The position numbers and the translations under genes were made by a program. From assembly GCA_024036415.1 (NCBI GenBank), contig JAMWET010003073.1:338501-402500 (forward strand): a stretch of 64,000 nt of DNA. The letters run 5' to 3'. Positions 49,382 through 61,227 of the stretch are shown one piece after another. How positions within the stretch are numbered: the first letter of the stretch is position 1; each line of letters opens with the position of its first letter. Below the pieces are notes generated by a model. That model was not told the DNA's origin. It ran no database searches and saw nothing but the letters and a program-made list of their open reading frames with translations. This DNA is from Prochilodus magdalenae (Eukaryota > Chordata > Actinopteri > Characiformes > Prochilodontidae).

Positions 49382-49618
49382 TTAATTGGTAGGGATATAG
49401 GATGGGAAGACAGAGCTGGTTCATTGGTTGGGGTATGGTGATATATCACAGCTGGTTCTTTGGTTGGTATATATGGACATATGGCAGGTACACTGAAAGG
49501 TGTAAGGGGATGGGGAGACAGGACAGGTTCACTGGCACGTTTATGGGTTGCGTAGACAGGACAGGTTCACTGGCAGGTTTATGGCGTTGGGGAGACAGGA
49601 TGGGTTTACTGGCAAAGA
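49382..49618. repeat. Degenerate 38-bp minisatellite
   Basis: About six tandem units. The two best (49511-49586) are 38 bp each and share AGACAGGACAGGTTCACTGG, then CACGTTTAT or CAGGTTTAT. The following unit is slightly diverged (AGACAGGATGGGTTTACTGG) and the three preceding ones are more so, keeping only GGTTCATTGG and GGTTCTTTGG cores. A 76-codon frame through it is a by-product of the repeat. Confidence 0.75.
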
Positions 49619-50269
49619 AAGCTGATTCCTGATGAAAAGTTTGCTGAAAGTTTCCCTGCATTGATTTAATATTGGAGCAATATATAGAGCATAATGTAAG
49701 CACTAATGTTTACTAATGCTTAGGTAACTAATGTTAGGAGAAGGAAAGTAGCTAAGTTAATTATGCACTACACTTGTTTACTTGGTAACAAATCATCACC
49801 CATCCTTTTGCCTCTTTTATCTTTCTTTAGTTTCTCTTTTTTTAGAGGTGACCACCTCTGACTCCATCTACCAAAGTTCTTGCTGTAGTCTGAGGACTTT
49901 GCCTAACTGAGGAAATATCACATGTTAATGGCTGAGATGTGTGCTGATCATTATATTGTCTACAGTCAAACAGAAAGTAATAATTGACTGCTACTGAGGC
50001 TACTGACAAGTGTATTCAAAACTGAATCATTTGATGGCTCATTTAATTAAAGCATTAAGTACTGCTACAGAGGTAAAACCTACAACTGAGTGATCTTACT
50101 GTAAAAGTATTGTGTGGATTCTTTGGTAAGATATTATTTGGGATTACACTGTTTTTGTGTTAAGTCGGCACATCTGGGAAGCCCATTTTACCTTTGAGTA
50201 GGGCACAAATGGTATAACACGCACATATTGTTATACTGTTATCTACACTGTTTCATGTCATATTTGTCA
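49619..50269. other. Intergenic stretch, no gene seen
   Basis: AT-rich with no recognised feature. Confidence 0.55.
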
Positions 50270-50760
50270 CTGAGCATACCAAATTGGTTTTAAGTCACAG
50301 TACAAAGTGTAAAAAATATCTCCAAGCATGTCATGCAGGCCTAGATTTAGCCAGTGAGCCGAGCAAGCTAATTTTCTCATCAACTGAAAATTAGACGAAA
50401 ATATGATACTTTTTTCCCTGAGTCGCTCTTGATCTTTGTGTCGATAACGAGGGGGCATGTGATTTGTAGTCAGTATAATTAACAGGAATGTCAGGGAAAT
50501 TATATTAATAGCATCTTGCATGGCATCAATTTGGTTTAGATTGCCTTTTTGACAAGCAGTTTTAATTAAAAATATCAACACCAGCTTTGAAGTACTGTAG
50601 CCATTTCGGGAAAATATCAAATACGTTGCCATCTGGTATTTTCAACCTGTCTTGTTGCGTAGCTAATTAGAAGTAATGCTGTCAAGTCGGCATCAGACAT
50701 AGAAAAATGACACTGTCACCGTTTCACCAAGAGGTGCAAGATATTGTCAACAGGTCAGAA
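50270..50760. promoter_or_regulatory. Strong candidate conserved non-coding element
   Basis: About 490 bp of complex repeat-free sequence. A perfect 9-bp inverted repeat (CTAATTTTC, 9-base spacer, GAAAATTAG) lies at 50368-50394. Homeobox-like words are dense: GTATAATTAACAGG, TTATATTAATAGC, CAGTTTTAATTAAAAATATC and GTAGCTAATTAGAAG, with CATCAATTTGG and CACCAGCTTTG. The minus strand stays open for 121 codons but the product has no recognisable domain. Low repeat content and clustering of distinct site types resemble deeply conserved developmental enhancers. Conservation was not testable. Confidence 0.42.
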
Positions 50761-51320
50761 GACTGGTATTGTAATATTTTTGATTAAAAGGTTATATATA
50801 TTTTTTTTTAAATCTAACTAGAGCTGGTTGATTTGTATACTGTTGGCATTAATCTTTAGATGATTTTTATTTCAAGTTTCAAGATATGTTACAGAACTTT
50901 TACGAATTTATTGGATCAGGACAGTGCATATAGGTTGAAGATAAACTCTGCAGGACTGTAAAACTATAGAAAGAGAGTTGGTGACAAACTATTTAGTGTT
51001 AAAACAAAAATATGGCATTTTTGATTTTTAATTGACTTGTCTGCTTTCAGTTCCATGAATTCTATTATGTCTAACATGAAAACTATATCACTACATTCAT
51101 TCAGTTCTTTAATAGACCTTTGACCAACCTAACCTCAAACAATGGTAAAGAGTTTTCCAGCTACTAGACCAGTAATATCACATCCTCAGCACTTAAAATA
51201 TCACTAAAGTCTGTACAAATCCTAGACAAGCAAATGTACAGTTTTATAGTACTGATATGTATGAACATAATATTATAATAGTTATAATAATAATATAATA
51301 ATATTATTGTATATATATAT
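50761..51320. other. Intergenic stretch with an AT-only patch
   Basis: No gene. A TAATATTATAATAGTTATAA-type AT-only patch occupies about 51268-51321, just before a LINE tail. Confidence 0.5.
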
Positions 51321-51321
51321 A

Positions 51322-51410
51322 TTCTTCAACTGCACTGGAGAAGGAGCCTGGCTGTGTTTCGTTATACTGTACAACCCTGTATAATGACAATAAAGTTGAA
51401 CTGAATTGTT
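51322..51410 (+). mobile_element. 3' tail of a non-LTR retrotransposon
   Basis: The segment reads CACTGGAGAAGGAGCCTGGC then TGTGTTTCGTTATACTGTAC, ending in TGACAATAAAGTTGAACTGA. From memory this is the typical 3' end, including the AATAAA signal, of a fish LINE family. No coding part precedes it, consistent with extreme 5' truncation. Confidence 0.5.
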
Positions 51411-53839
51411 AAATTCACACAGAGGATATTCCTCATCCTGATCAAATACCTGATCAAAGTCAGGCATAATGTAAAGTGTAACCCAGTATGTATTATCAGC
51501 AGATTTTTTGTGGAATTGCTTATTGTACATTGTACATAACAAACAACAGCATCATCTTCTCCAACTGTTTGCCTTGTAGATAGACATTTGGGTCCTTGAA
51601 AGTTTGCTATGGTGCAGTTGGAGACAAAATATTGATAAGCAGTAAAATCTCTGAAATTCTGTATTGCAGGGACAAATGCTCTTTAGAAGAGCCCAAACAA
51701 AGACTAAACAACTGGCCAGCCTACCACTACACCAACACAGAACACTTGAGGAGCGTAGACAAGCACACATAAACCCCATCATCCTCAGACACAATAACAC
51801 CAACAAATACAATAACAAATAAACAATAACAACAAGAATTGTCCTTTTGAAACTGAGACCATGCTGCATGCCCAGAGCTGCTGTACATGACCACAGCCCC
51901 TCTCTCCATAGTAACCCAGAGTTTGTGGTCAACACAACAGTAATTGAAATTGTGACAAAGCATAATTAATATTTTAACAAATGAAACAACTCTAAAGTAA
52001 ACAAATGATGATATAAATGATCCAACGTGTGATCACACTGTTTGAAAAACTGGCCAAATCCTGGCTTGGGCTGAAACCAGATATTTTGTCATGCCCTGTC
52101 AGGCTCGGGTCAGGTATTCAAGAGGGCAAAAACCTAGACTCTACATGATGTAAAGGAACCTATAAACATCAGACATATCACATTAAGAAAATAAGGCTGT
52201 GAGGAATACAAACGCTCATGAACAGTGTGAATACGGAGAATACAGATTCATACTTTGCTGATTATTAGGTTTGTAAAAGATATGCATGTGTAAGAAAAAC
52301 TCTGCCCATTTGTATGTGCGTGTGTGCTTGTGTTGACCTCATTGCTGACTCGTGTATGCAGTCACTCTCATTGGTAACTATACGTCATGCTTTGTTTCAC
52401 CTGACGTGTAATTATTTTTTCCATTAAACACACAGCCCATATTTCACTTAGACTTTGCCAGTGAAATTTCAATCAGGCACCACTAGCGCACACCAGAGAG
52501 GCAAAGCTTAGAAATATAACAAGGTGCCAGAGTAAAGAAAATAACACACTGTCAATATAAAAAGAAGAAACACATAACAAAAAATAATCATTTGTAATTT
52601 GAGGGTAACGCATATGTTAAAGTGTCAACAAACGACAGGAAAAAAAATTAATAGCTTTCTGCCACAGAAGAAACATTATTTGATGGATATGCATTCATTT
52701 GCATATTTCCACTTTACACGTGGACTGTAGCATGAGTGCTATTTAAATCGCTGCTATGGCTATATAATAAGGAAAGGGCTGTAACCTACATAGCTCTTAG
52801 AAGTGCAGTGTAGTTCTCATTATTGCCCTGACACTGAACAAGCAGTCAAATGCTCATTATACTGGCCTGGCATGGCTAAATTACCAAAGCGTAACTGTAG
52901 CATGCAGGGCTGTACCATTATTTAAGACCTAATAGATATTGTGGGGTTTATGACATGTTCATACCCTCAGAAGTGACATGTATAAAGGTTTAAGATCATT
53001 TTATATCAGCATTCCGCAGAGAAGGCACAACTTTATGCAGTACAAAAATCAGGCAGTTTACAATAAGATTTTTTTTTTAATAATGTTGTAATTAACTGTT
53101 AACTGTAGGAGCGTATTTGCAATAATTTGGAGTTTGATTTCAATAGCTTAGCTTAAAAATAAACAATCCCGGAATGAACTGCCCCTAAATTAGGACATTG
53201 TTTCAAAATCTACATTAACACAACCACTTAATATGGTTTCATGGTCATATATGTAAAGTATGTTTAAATGCATTATGAACTAGATTTGTTTGACTTTGAT
53301 TGTTTATATACAAGAAATGATAGATAAGTGTTCAAATTATGAAGGAGCTAAAGAGAACCAGGGGTAGCTTACATTGCCTGAAAGAGACTTGAGTGCCTTT
53401 ATAACCAATAAAAAGTTCAGGTGGGTTAGCGGGATCTGATAGCCTGGTTTAGTAAACATTACATTATTTATAACAACTCATATCAGTGCATTAGTTTATG
53501 TGAATAATGAGCATTAAACACCAAATTAAACTCCAAAGAGTCCACCTACCATGTTTAATGCTCTAAACCAAGGCATTTCCAAAAAAGCTGCATACAGAAA
53601 CAATCATGTGCACATCATCTCTATAAGTGTATGGGAACTGAGGAGGTTGTAGTTTTAAAAGTGAAATTTTACCTATTCCTGCTTTATAAATGATTTTAGC
53701 TGCTTAACATTTCAGGGCATACTCTGTTGTGTTGTTCCTTTCAAAGTTCACCAAATGTTTTCAGTGAGTGACAAGTCTGAACAGCAGGCAGGTCAGTTTA
53801 GCATCTGGACTCTTTAATTATAGAGGCATGCTGTAATAT
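51411..53839. other. Intergenic stretch, no gene recognised
   Basis: About 2.4 kb. A 127-codon minus-strand frame (51552-51935) has leucine- and cysteine-rich stretches but no family resemblance. The patch 52020-52120 (GGCTTGGGCTGAAACC, GGCTCGGGTCAGG) hints at a dispersed element also echoed near 56060 and 56560. The stretch 52340-52740 has complex sequence with ATGCATTCATTTGCATA and may be regulatory. Confidence 0.45.
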
Positions 53840-54652
53840 GAAATGGGAGAAAAACACCATCTCCATCATCAAAAAAAGCGCAACAACGAATGTTCTTTTT
53901 GAGACAGCTGAAGAAATTTAACCTGCCACAGACCCTGATGATCCAGTTCTACACAGCGATCATCGAGTCTATTCTCACAGCCTCCATCACTATCTGGTTT
54001 GGTTCCTCCACCTCACATGAAAGAACCAAACTCCAGCGCATCATCAGGACAGCAGAGAGGATCATTGGATGTAACCTGCCATCACTTCAGCAGATCTACA
54101 CCAGTAGGGTGAGGAAGCGTGCTGGCAAAATTACATCTGACCCCTCACATCCTGGACACCTCCTCTTCCAGACACATTCCCTTCTGGTAGAAGACTGCGG
54201 TCCATCAAAACCAGCACAACACGTCATGCTAACAGCTTTTTCCCCAGAGCTGTAGCGCTCCTCAACCACAGTGGACACCTCCCACTGTAAACCTCAAAAC
54301 ATACAACTGAACTGTACAAACCGGACTGAACAGCTACTTGCACTCTGCCTATTTGCACACCTGTACAGATGTTCTCATTCTGTAAATATTCAGGTCATCT
54401 GTAACTTTCTATTTTTCAACTAAATCTTTTTTACATCTCTCAGCTTCTTCAGCTCTTTATTACCTTTAGTACTTTTTACTTTTTTAATTTATCCCCTACT
54501 CTATTTATTGTTTAGTGTAATTTTCCTTTAGTTTAATACTGTAAATAATCTGTGTTCTGTGTTTGTTACTTGTCATACGTGTTGCTCTTACCAAGACAAA
54601 TTCCTTGTATGTGTAACATACTTGGTGAAATAGATTCTGATTCTGATTCTGA
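53840..54652 (+). mobile_element. LINE 3' fragment with (GATTCT)n tail
   Basis: The plus strand encodes the C-terminal end of a non-LTR reverse-transcriptase polyprotein. It starts WEKNTISIIKK, then shifts by one base into QQRMFFLRQLKKFNLP, YTAIIESILTASITIWFGSS, and LPSLQQIYTSRVRKRAGKIT and SDPSHPGH. Near 54178 a second one-base shift leads into PSGRRLRSIKTSTTRHANSF then FPRAVALLNHSGHLPL and a stop near 54287. About 350 bp of 3' UTR follows, with AAATTCCTTGTATGTGTAAC and a tail of GATTCT repeats at about 54632-54652. Two frameshifts make it inactive. Endonuclease and catalytic domains are absent through 5' truncation. The clade (Rex1/CR1-like or another jockey-superfamily group) is not resolved. 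Confidence 0.85.
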
Positions 54653-55790
54653 TTAAAAGGTAACAAAAGTAAAAGGTTACAAAATTGTTTGCACATGTAG
54701 TCTTTCACAGAGTGGTGAAACTCGGCAGCTTTACTCTCAGGGAGGCTCTTTTTAGACTCATTCATGTTTTTGACCTGTTGCAGATCAACCCAATTAGTTA
54801 TGCGATGTACCCCCATTGTTTTTTAGCTCTACACAGCTTAACTAGTCCTTTGCAGGCCTCTGTCAAAACTTTAATAAAGTGTACAACTTGAAGATTTCCT
54901 GGGCTATACAGTGTGGTTGTGTATTTGCAGAGTGTACTTATAAGAAACAGTGTCAGTATTTCAGTACAGTGTAGTTTTATTTGTGCCCTAGGAGTCGGAT
55001 CAGCACTGGTGTACTGGATGCAGAATGGTAATAAACATCGCTTGTAAAGGAAAGTACTGGCAACTAAACTAACATTAACAGCTGTACAAACAGAATTACA
55101 GTAGATCTAAGAGAGTGCTCTGAAGTGATTTTCAGTCCTAGTAAATCTGCCTGACCCTGCATATGCAGTCTAAAGCACTTGATATCTTACATTAGAGACA
55201 TTCCTATTACTATCAAACTCATGGGATATACTTTCGATTATCCATATCTGCTTCTTTCATCTGTATAAATCTCTGGATGCTGGACCCCAGGAAATTTTTT
55301 TTCAGTCAAAAGAACTGACAGCATTGAATTGCACTAAAAGAGTGAAGCCAAACGATGACGATTTGAGTCGTCCGTCCATTGCACTCATCTATTAATCTCC
55401 ACTGTAAATTCACCACTATAGAATCTACTCTTGCACATTTCATTTCCATTCTGTTTAGGTACACGGTACAACTTCAAAATAGATTAGTTTTGCATGTATG
55501 CTCCTGTCACCTTGCTATCAAGAGGAGATAAAGTGATTGTAGAGCAGACCTCTTTAGATAATCAGCATTTGGATTGAGTGGAAGTCTCTGAAAGCCTTGG
55601 GGACTGTGGACTCATAGCTCATAGACCTGTAAAAGTGGGTATCACTTCATCTCTCAAAGCCAGATATGGCTGAAATCTTTCTTACAGTAACAACACACAC
55701 TTCAGATTAACTGGTGTGTGACATTTCACCCTCTCAATCCACTGATTAGTTTGAGAGGAGTTGCCACACTGAGGAGACCATCTAAACCTA

Positions 55791-55824
<34 letters not shown>

Positions 55825-56039
55825 TGTAGTAAAGATATGTACAAGCAAACTTTTAAATTCTTAGGTATTGGGTCTTATGTACATGACGTGTGTAGAGAAT
55901 CATTCATGACATTTTATTACTGACTCTGAATCACAGGAAGCGATCCAAAGAAGTCACATCAATGCATACAGATTCCCCAAAAGCAGAGTTAAATAAAGGT
56001 CATCACCTCATCAAACTTTAACCAGGTCTGAACATGAAT
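54653..56039. other. Intergenic stretch, no gene seen
   Basis: No recognised gene or element apart from the GAAA array at 55791. Confidence 0.5.
55791..55822. repeat. Microsatellite (GAAA)n
   Basis: About 32 bp of pure AAAG tetranucleotide. Confidence 0.95.
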
Positions 56040-56620
56040 ATAGCCTCAACATGTTCTGTCCAAGCCCAAGCCCAACACAACCTTACGTACAGCGACATGT
56101 TTTGAGTCTGCACCCACCTCAAACCTGGCAAAATTCAATTATTTTAAGAATACCAAACTGGCCAAAAAAGACAATCCATCAGCTATACTGTCAAATAGTA
56201 TCTAACAGGGGAGCGCTGATGACAAGCTATCATCAACATGAAATACATTGAGAAATAATATGAATAATAATATAAGCAATATGACAATCAAATAATAAGC
56301 TGTCCAAAATGTCAAATATGCCCTGAATATTTATTCCTTCCATAGTGCACTGTATTCACACTGTGCAATGTTGATATGGCTTATAGCTTATATAGGCTAT
56401 ATATTTCTGCACATAGAGCACGTTAAATTTAACATACCAAACAAAGGCAATGTCCTTTTTGCTGCAGTAACTGCACTTTCTTCAGAAGCTTGAGCTTGCA
56501 AGGTAAAAGCTTTTCGAAGTGTGAGGAAGGCTGTAAGAGCCTGAAGGTGAAATTTAAACCAGACCCGAGCCTAACACATATTTAAACCCAAACAACCTGA
56601 AATAGACCAGTCTTTAAAAG
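56040..56620. mobile_element. Possible non-autonomous element bounded by CCCAAGCCC/CCCGAGCC
   Basis: The stretch begins CCAAGCCCAAGCCCAACAC and ends AACCAGACCCGAGCCTAAC, phrases I associate with a hAT-like dispersed fish repeat. The middle is AT-rich and non-coding. No inverted termini or target duplication could be confirmed, so this is weak. Confidence 0.22.
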
Positions 56621-56899
56621 TGATCCTATGTGGGCAAACCATAGTTTTCTGTTAGTATCAAGTGCGTGCTAACAATGGATGTGTGGCCAAAGCATACCGC
56701 TGAGCAAAATTCCACAAGGTGCACAAATTGCTCCAAGTTGTTGCTTGCATGTAATAATGCAATGATGTAAAGACGTTTTTGGAGCATTTCTGTAAGCCCA
56801 TTCATCATTGTATTGTTACACAATGTAATGGACAGTGACTGTGCTCAAACAATAAAAACATAAGAATTTTTTATGAACAATAATGATTTATATTAAAAT

Positions 56900-57030
56900 A
56901 TGTTTTTTTAAAGGTTTTTTAGTAAAGCCAACTGTTCTTTACAGAACCATGAAAATTTTGTGAATCATTTGCTTAAATGGTTCTTTGCATGTTAAAATGA
57001 TTCTTCAAACTGATGTAGAATCTCATAGTC
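56900..57030. mobile_element. AGAACC-type dispersed repeat, second copy
   Basis: The block contains TTCTTTACAGAACCATGAAA and TTCTTTGCATGTTAAAATGA then TTCTTCAAACTGATG. This matches the copy at 12205-12262 with a few substitutions, showing both belong to one family. Confidence 0.55.
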
Positions 57031-57739
57031 AATGAATGCAAGAAGGATGTCAATTACATTGCAAAGAATGACTGTTACATCTTATAATTTTGAAACATAA
57101 AAATCTTGGTATATTCTATTTCCAGGTTGATTTAACCTCACCGTGTTTAATAAGGTTTGGGCTAAGGACTCATTATCAGCAATTAGGGTCATTCTTACTT
57201 TCTCCTTATTTCTTTCACCATGAATATAAGAACACTGTGACTTAGGAGGCATTTCACAAACTTTAGGTATCCAAAGCATTGAAGAGTGAAGTTGGAGTAA
57301 ACACAGGGCTGCCCAGGTCTCTCCAGAATGGTCGCTGTGCATGCATGAGTGGGCTGAGACACCATGTCTAATTATAGGTTGATTTAGGGTTTTTTTCCCA
57401 AATCCCCCATTCAGGACATTACCTGGGCCTATCTATAAAGTGGGCTGAAACTGCTGTAACTTAGAAGCAAGAAATAGTCATAGTGTAGTTGAATGTAGCT
57501 AGGACAGAGAAGGAATCCATTTCAAGCAGGGCTCAGAAAAGAGAAAATCAGTTTGCCCTGAGCAGAACAAATGTTTTGACAGTGAGGAAGAATGTCTATA
57601 TTGGCATAGCTCAATAAAGGGGATCCGGTACATAGAGCATGCACCTTAAACACTGTTGTCCCTTAAATACAAATATTACAATTACAAAAGAAGTTCATAA
57701 AATAGGCCCAACATTCCTAACTGTACTTTTAGTGGACAC
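57031..57739. other. Intergenic stretch, no gene seen
   Basis: No recognised feature. An 86-codon minus-strand frame at 57082-57342 has no family resemblance. Confidence 0.5.
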
Positions 57740-58130
57740 CACATCCTACCCTAGTGAACAACAGCAATTGAGCTATTCAGCTTCCAAACCTCCCGGATTT
57801 ATACACTAGCTGCTGCTTGAGGAAGACCAGGAGGACCCAGGTCACTGTCTGTTCTCACAGCTGCCAAGCGAAAGGAGGCTCATAAAGTCCAGAACCAGAT
57901 GATTCTGAGACTTTCGAGAGTTTCTTCCTCTGCACCATCAGGCAGCTGAACAGAGAGTAGTGCTAGTGCATTGGTCAATGAGACATTGGTCAATGAGGCT
58001 GTCACTGCACATCTCACCTAAATCATCATCATGATGATCTCCATACACAATCCACACCCTTACCCTCACGACCATTCTGCACTTTACATTTAGCATTTAT
58101 ATTACTGTTATATAAAACTCTAAAAATTTG
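57740..58130 (+). mobile_element. Possible decayed LINE 3' relic
   Basis: A short stretch around 57860-57955 translates roughly as RRLIKSRTR, a stop, then ESFFLCTIRQLN. This recalls the GRRxRSxxxRTxRxxxSFFPxAIxLLN ending of fish LINEs. It is followed by a 3' UTR-like sequence with CTGCACTTTACATTTAGC. Stops and changes are many and the call is weak. Confidence 0.3.
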
Positions 58131-58317
58131 GATAAACAGAGCTATTCTGGCGTTTAGTACTGTGTACTTTTATTGTCTACAGTGCATTATTTGTATTTAG
58201 ATACTGCAAGAGACTACACACCTAAGATTTGTTAACTCACCTTCACATACCTGTGTCAATGTGACATGACCATAAGCATGATTTGTGAAAAAAAATACTT
58301 TTTTTACTTTTCTGGAT

Positions 58318-58425
58318 CTGCAGAACTACAAAGTGGACCTATTTGGTGAGTGGATCTGATAAATTGGGTAATGTGAGCAGATACAAGGTAGGTGTACCTA
58401 ATGAAGTGGCCAGTGATTGTTGTGA
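58318..58425. mobile_element. Fragment related to the foldback element
   Basis: The stretch contains GCAGAACTACAAAGTGGACC, GGTGAGTGGATCTGATAAAT and GGTGTACCTAATGAAGTGGC then CAGTG. These parallel the outer right arm of the foldback family (full copy at 40463-41097), but with a TGTACCTAATGAAGTGGCC terminus typical, from memory, of a related subfamily. Confidence 0.5.
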
Positions 58426-59948
58426 GTTTTAGTTTTGTTCCTAGCAAAATGCAGTGCATTTAACTGTGGTTATTTTCACTGTCATTAACTTATTCTGGAG
58501 CTCTGGTTCCTGAAGTGCATTCTTTATTATTGTCCTCGACTGAATAAAACATTAGAGAGATATTACACACACAGCCGTAATAGAGATAGTTAAAACAGCC
58601 AGCAAGCTGCTCACTGGCACAGTGTCTACAGCTAACACCAAACTCTAAAGCTAATTACCTTATAATCATTTTGCCAAGATGTTTACTGTAAAAGCATGGT
58701 CAACCGATATTAATTTTAGGTTTTCCAGAACGAAGAACTGGAAAAAGTTGACATCATGAACTCCATCTGCTTTGAACAAAGGCCTTGTATTGTAAACCTG
58801 GCACTTACTTACTCTCAGACTCTGAAACATCTTTTTTCTTAAAGTTCTCCTTTAAGCTGAGGGCATAAACCACAGAGCCTCAGAGAAAACAATCAAGCAA
58901 AGATCAAGACAAATTCTCTTATTTTCCCCTGTCAGGTCATCACTCTCCCTGCTCTCATACCAGTGGAGTTTGCAGCTATCGCCAAGCGACGGAGGGTTAC
59001 TGTGGTGATTGAGCGGGTGCTGAAGAGCCCGAGGCCAAAGACTAACAGCACCGTTACACACACGAGGTCACTGCACTAGGGAAACACACACACACACGTA
59101 CACCAGCGACATCACATAGAGCTTTTAGACTGATTATGACACATCCACAATTGTTAGGGAGTAAGAAATTTATAAAGACGAATGTGGCCGCTTGTCTTCT
59201 TCTGTCTCTCACTTTGGCAGAATCGCACAAAAACATAATCAGCTGTAATTCTTACAAGCCTTATATTTGAGAATCTGTCTTTTCAGTGTACTGAATTAAT
59301 GGAAATGTACCCTCCTGGAACATCATATGCTAAAGAATAACTGGAATAATTATGAAGTAAAAGAAGACTGTAGGTACCAGTTTCTGCTTCCGCTGACAAA
59401 CAGAAGCACCAAGGTCATGACCTTGAACCCAATACACTCAAAATAAGGCACAAGAAAAGTTGAAGAAGCTTTTTTCTTTCTTTTCTTTCTTTTTTCAGAC
59501 TATCATAATGAGCAGAGTTTCTAACTGAGCCTTTTAATTCATTCCATTTGTTATGTTTGGACAACTCATTAACATTATCATTTATTATCATTAGAGAATT
59601 TTTAATCCTCATTCCCCAGGAGAGGAGCCACGCTCCTATTCTTACATTCACATTAAAATGAACACAAGGCTACTGATGCATTAGATTAGATGTGCTCACT
59701 CATTGCCAGCAGGAGAAAACATCACAGGACTGGGACCAAAACACAGTGTAAAAGACTCTGGGGTACTTGGTTGAACTATAGTCAGATCACTTGTAGTTCA
59801 TGCAAAATGCTCATGGAAGCACCTTATTTCCTATATCTAAGGCTCTATTCCACATGCGTTCAGGGTCTTCCCGAGGTTTAGTCTCACATCTATATGTCTT
59901 GTTTAAACAAATTCAGTATTTCCCCACATTGGGATTGTGGTGCGGCGT
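58426..59948. other. Intergenic stretch, no gene seen
   Basis: About 1.5 kb without a recognised gene. A short CA run near 59083-59096 and a TTTCTTTTC patch near 59470-59490 occur. Confidence 0.5.
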
Positions 59949-60143
59949 ACGCATCAGCTTCACTTACCATATAGCACTTTGTAGTTCTACAATTACAGAC
60001 TGTAGTCCACCTGTTTCTCTGCATACTTTGTAGACCCCCTTTCACCCTGTTCTTCAAAGGTAAGGACTACCAGAGGGTGGGTGGTGGGTAGTTCTAAACA
60101 CTGCAGTGACCTGACATGGTGGTGGTGCGTTGGTATGTTTGTA
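59949..60143. mobile_element. Partial copy of the foldback element
   Basis: The stretch reads ATCAGCTTCACTTACCATAT, TTGTAGTTCTACAATTACAG, ACTGTAGTCCACCTGTTTCT and CTGCATACTTTGTAGACCCC, then GGGTGGGTGGTGG and CACTGCAGTGACC. It corresponds to the left arm of the full copy at 40463-41097 with an internal deletion. The right arm and centre are missing. Confidence 0.7.
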
Positions 60144-60221
60144 TCAATCAAAGAATCTTAGTCTGAAATTATTTTAATGACTGCACAGTGTGTCTAAAAT
60201 GCTCAAATTGTTGAACCATCG

Positions 60222-60420
60222 AGTACAAGTACAAGTACACAGTGAAATGAAATTATGTTTTTTTTTCCAGAACAAGGGTGCCACCTGGAACAAAACGAAA
60301 AAAATACAGCACAGACAAAAACAATACAGTACAGGACTGACTGCAGAAAGTGTAACGTGCAAGACAGTACAAGACAGTCAAGTCAGATTAGCTGTCACAG
60401 TCCAGTCCAAAACTGGTCTT
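60222..60420. mobile_element. Possible antisense LINE 3' UTR fragment
   Basis: The sequence AGTACAAGTACACAGTGAAA then TGAAATTATG, with CCAGAACAAGGGTGCCACC and repeated AAGACAGTACAAGACAGT words, resembles the reverse complement of a LINE 3' end family. There is a plus-strand frame of 110 codons with no domain, treated as chance. Confidence 0.3.
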
Positions 60421-61227
60421 CCAATGACACTGCTACTTGGTGCATTAATTAGAAAGTTAACTGGAAAGACTGAAAAAAAAAGAATAAAGATGCTGGTTTC
60501 TGCTTCTACTTCCACAACATAAGCGATCAGTTTCATTAATCAGATTTTTTCAGTAAAGCACACACCGGTAAAAGGCTGCTCTTGAAGTAAACTTATGAAA
60601 TACTCATATTTAAATAAAACATACACAGAGGTGTCAAATACAGATAAATGTTTATGCATGGCCTTAGTAAAATGATATTGATTAATTAGCTAGTCATACT
60701 TATGAAGATGATCTATGACGAATACATCACTGTCATGAGACTATCTTTACAAATCGTTTACACTGCTGTGATTTAATTATCAGTGAAACTTCTTCATGTC
60801 AGAAGAAAATTAACAAAACTTATGAACTAAACACGGTATGATGTTCACCTAATTGGGATGCGTTGAATCGACAGAAGTGCATGGGGTATTGTGTCCTTCC
60901 AAGCAGCTTAAACAATAAGGCAATCGCTTTTATTACTATGAGCAGATATCAGCCGACAATGATTTCAGCAACTTCTATAGGCCACAGTTCTGTTAATAAG
61001 CTGGAAATATGACATATACTGCCTTATTGCCTGATATAGCTTGCCAGTCCAGACCACCTACCTAACAATTAATGTTAAACTGAACAGTTAGTCTTTTGCT
61101 CCAAGCATGTTTAGTTGATCCAGACATAGTTGGGCAGACATTTGCATATGTCTGAGTAGAAAGGCAACTGAGATTCAATTAAACAAATGACAGAAAAACA
61201 TACATAATTCATGCTTCATGTTTTTAG
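60421..61227. other. Intergenic stretch, no gene seen
   Basis: AT-rich with no recognised feature. Confidence 0.55.

Noticed and set aside
50267..50632. 121-codon minus-strand frame over the candidate enhancer
   Set aside because: The product has no recognisable domain, and the sequence features are better explained as clustered regulatory motifs. A coding test (PhyloCSF) would settle it.
51552..51935. 127-codon minus-strand frame with a Leu/Cys-rich stretch
   Set aside because: The hydrophobic run is short, the rest is unstructured, and a second overlapping frame in the same strand gives an equally plausible nonsense product. No family is recognised.
52020..52120. GGGCTTGGGCTGAAACC and GGCTCGGGTCAGG words as a hAT-like repeat end
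   Set aside because: Only suggestive phrases; no terminal inverted repeat or duplication found, so not listed as an element.
60190..60522. 110-codon plus-strand frame
   Set aside because: Lies in a repeat-like segment that reads as the antisense of a LINE 3' end; basic, low-complexity product.
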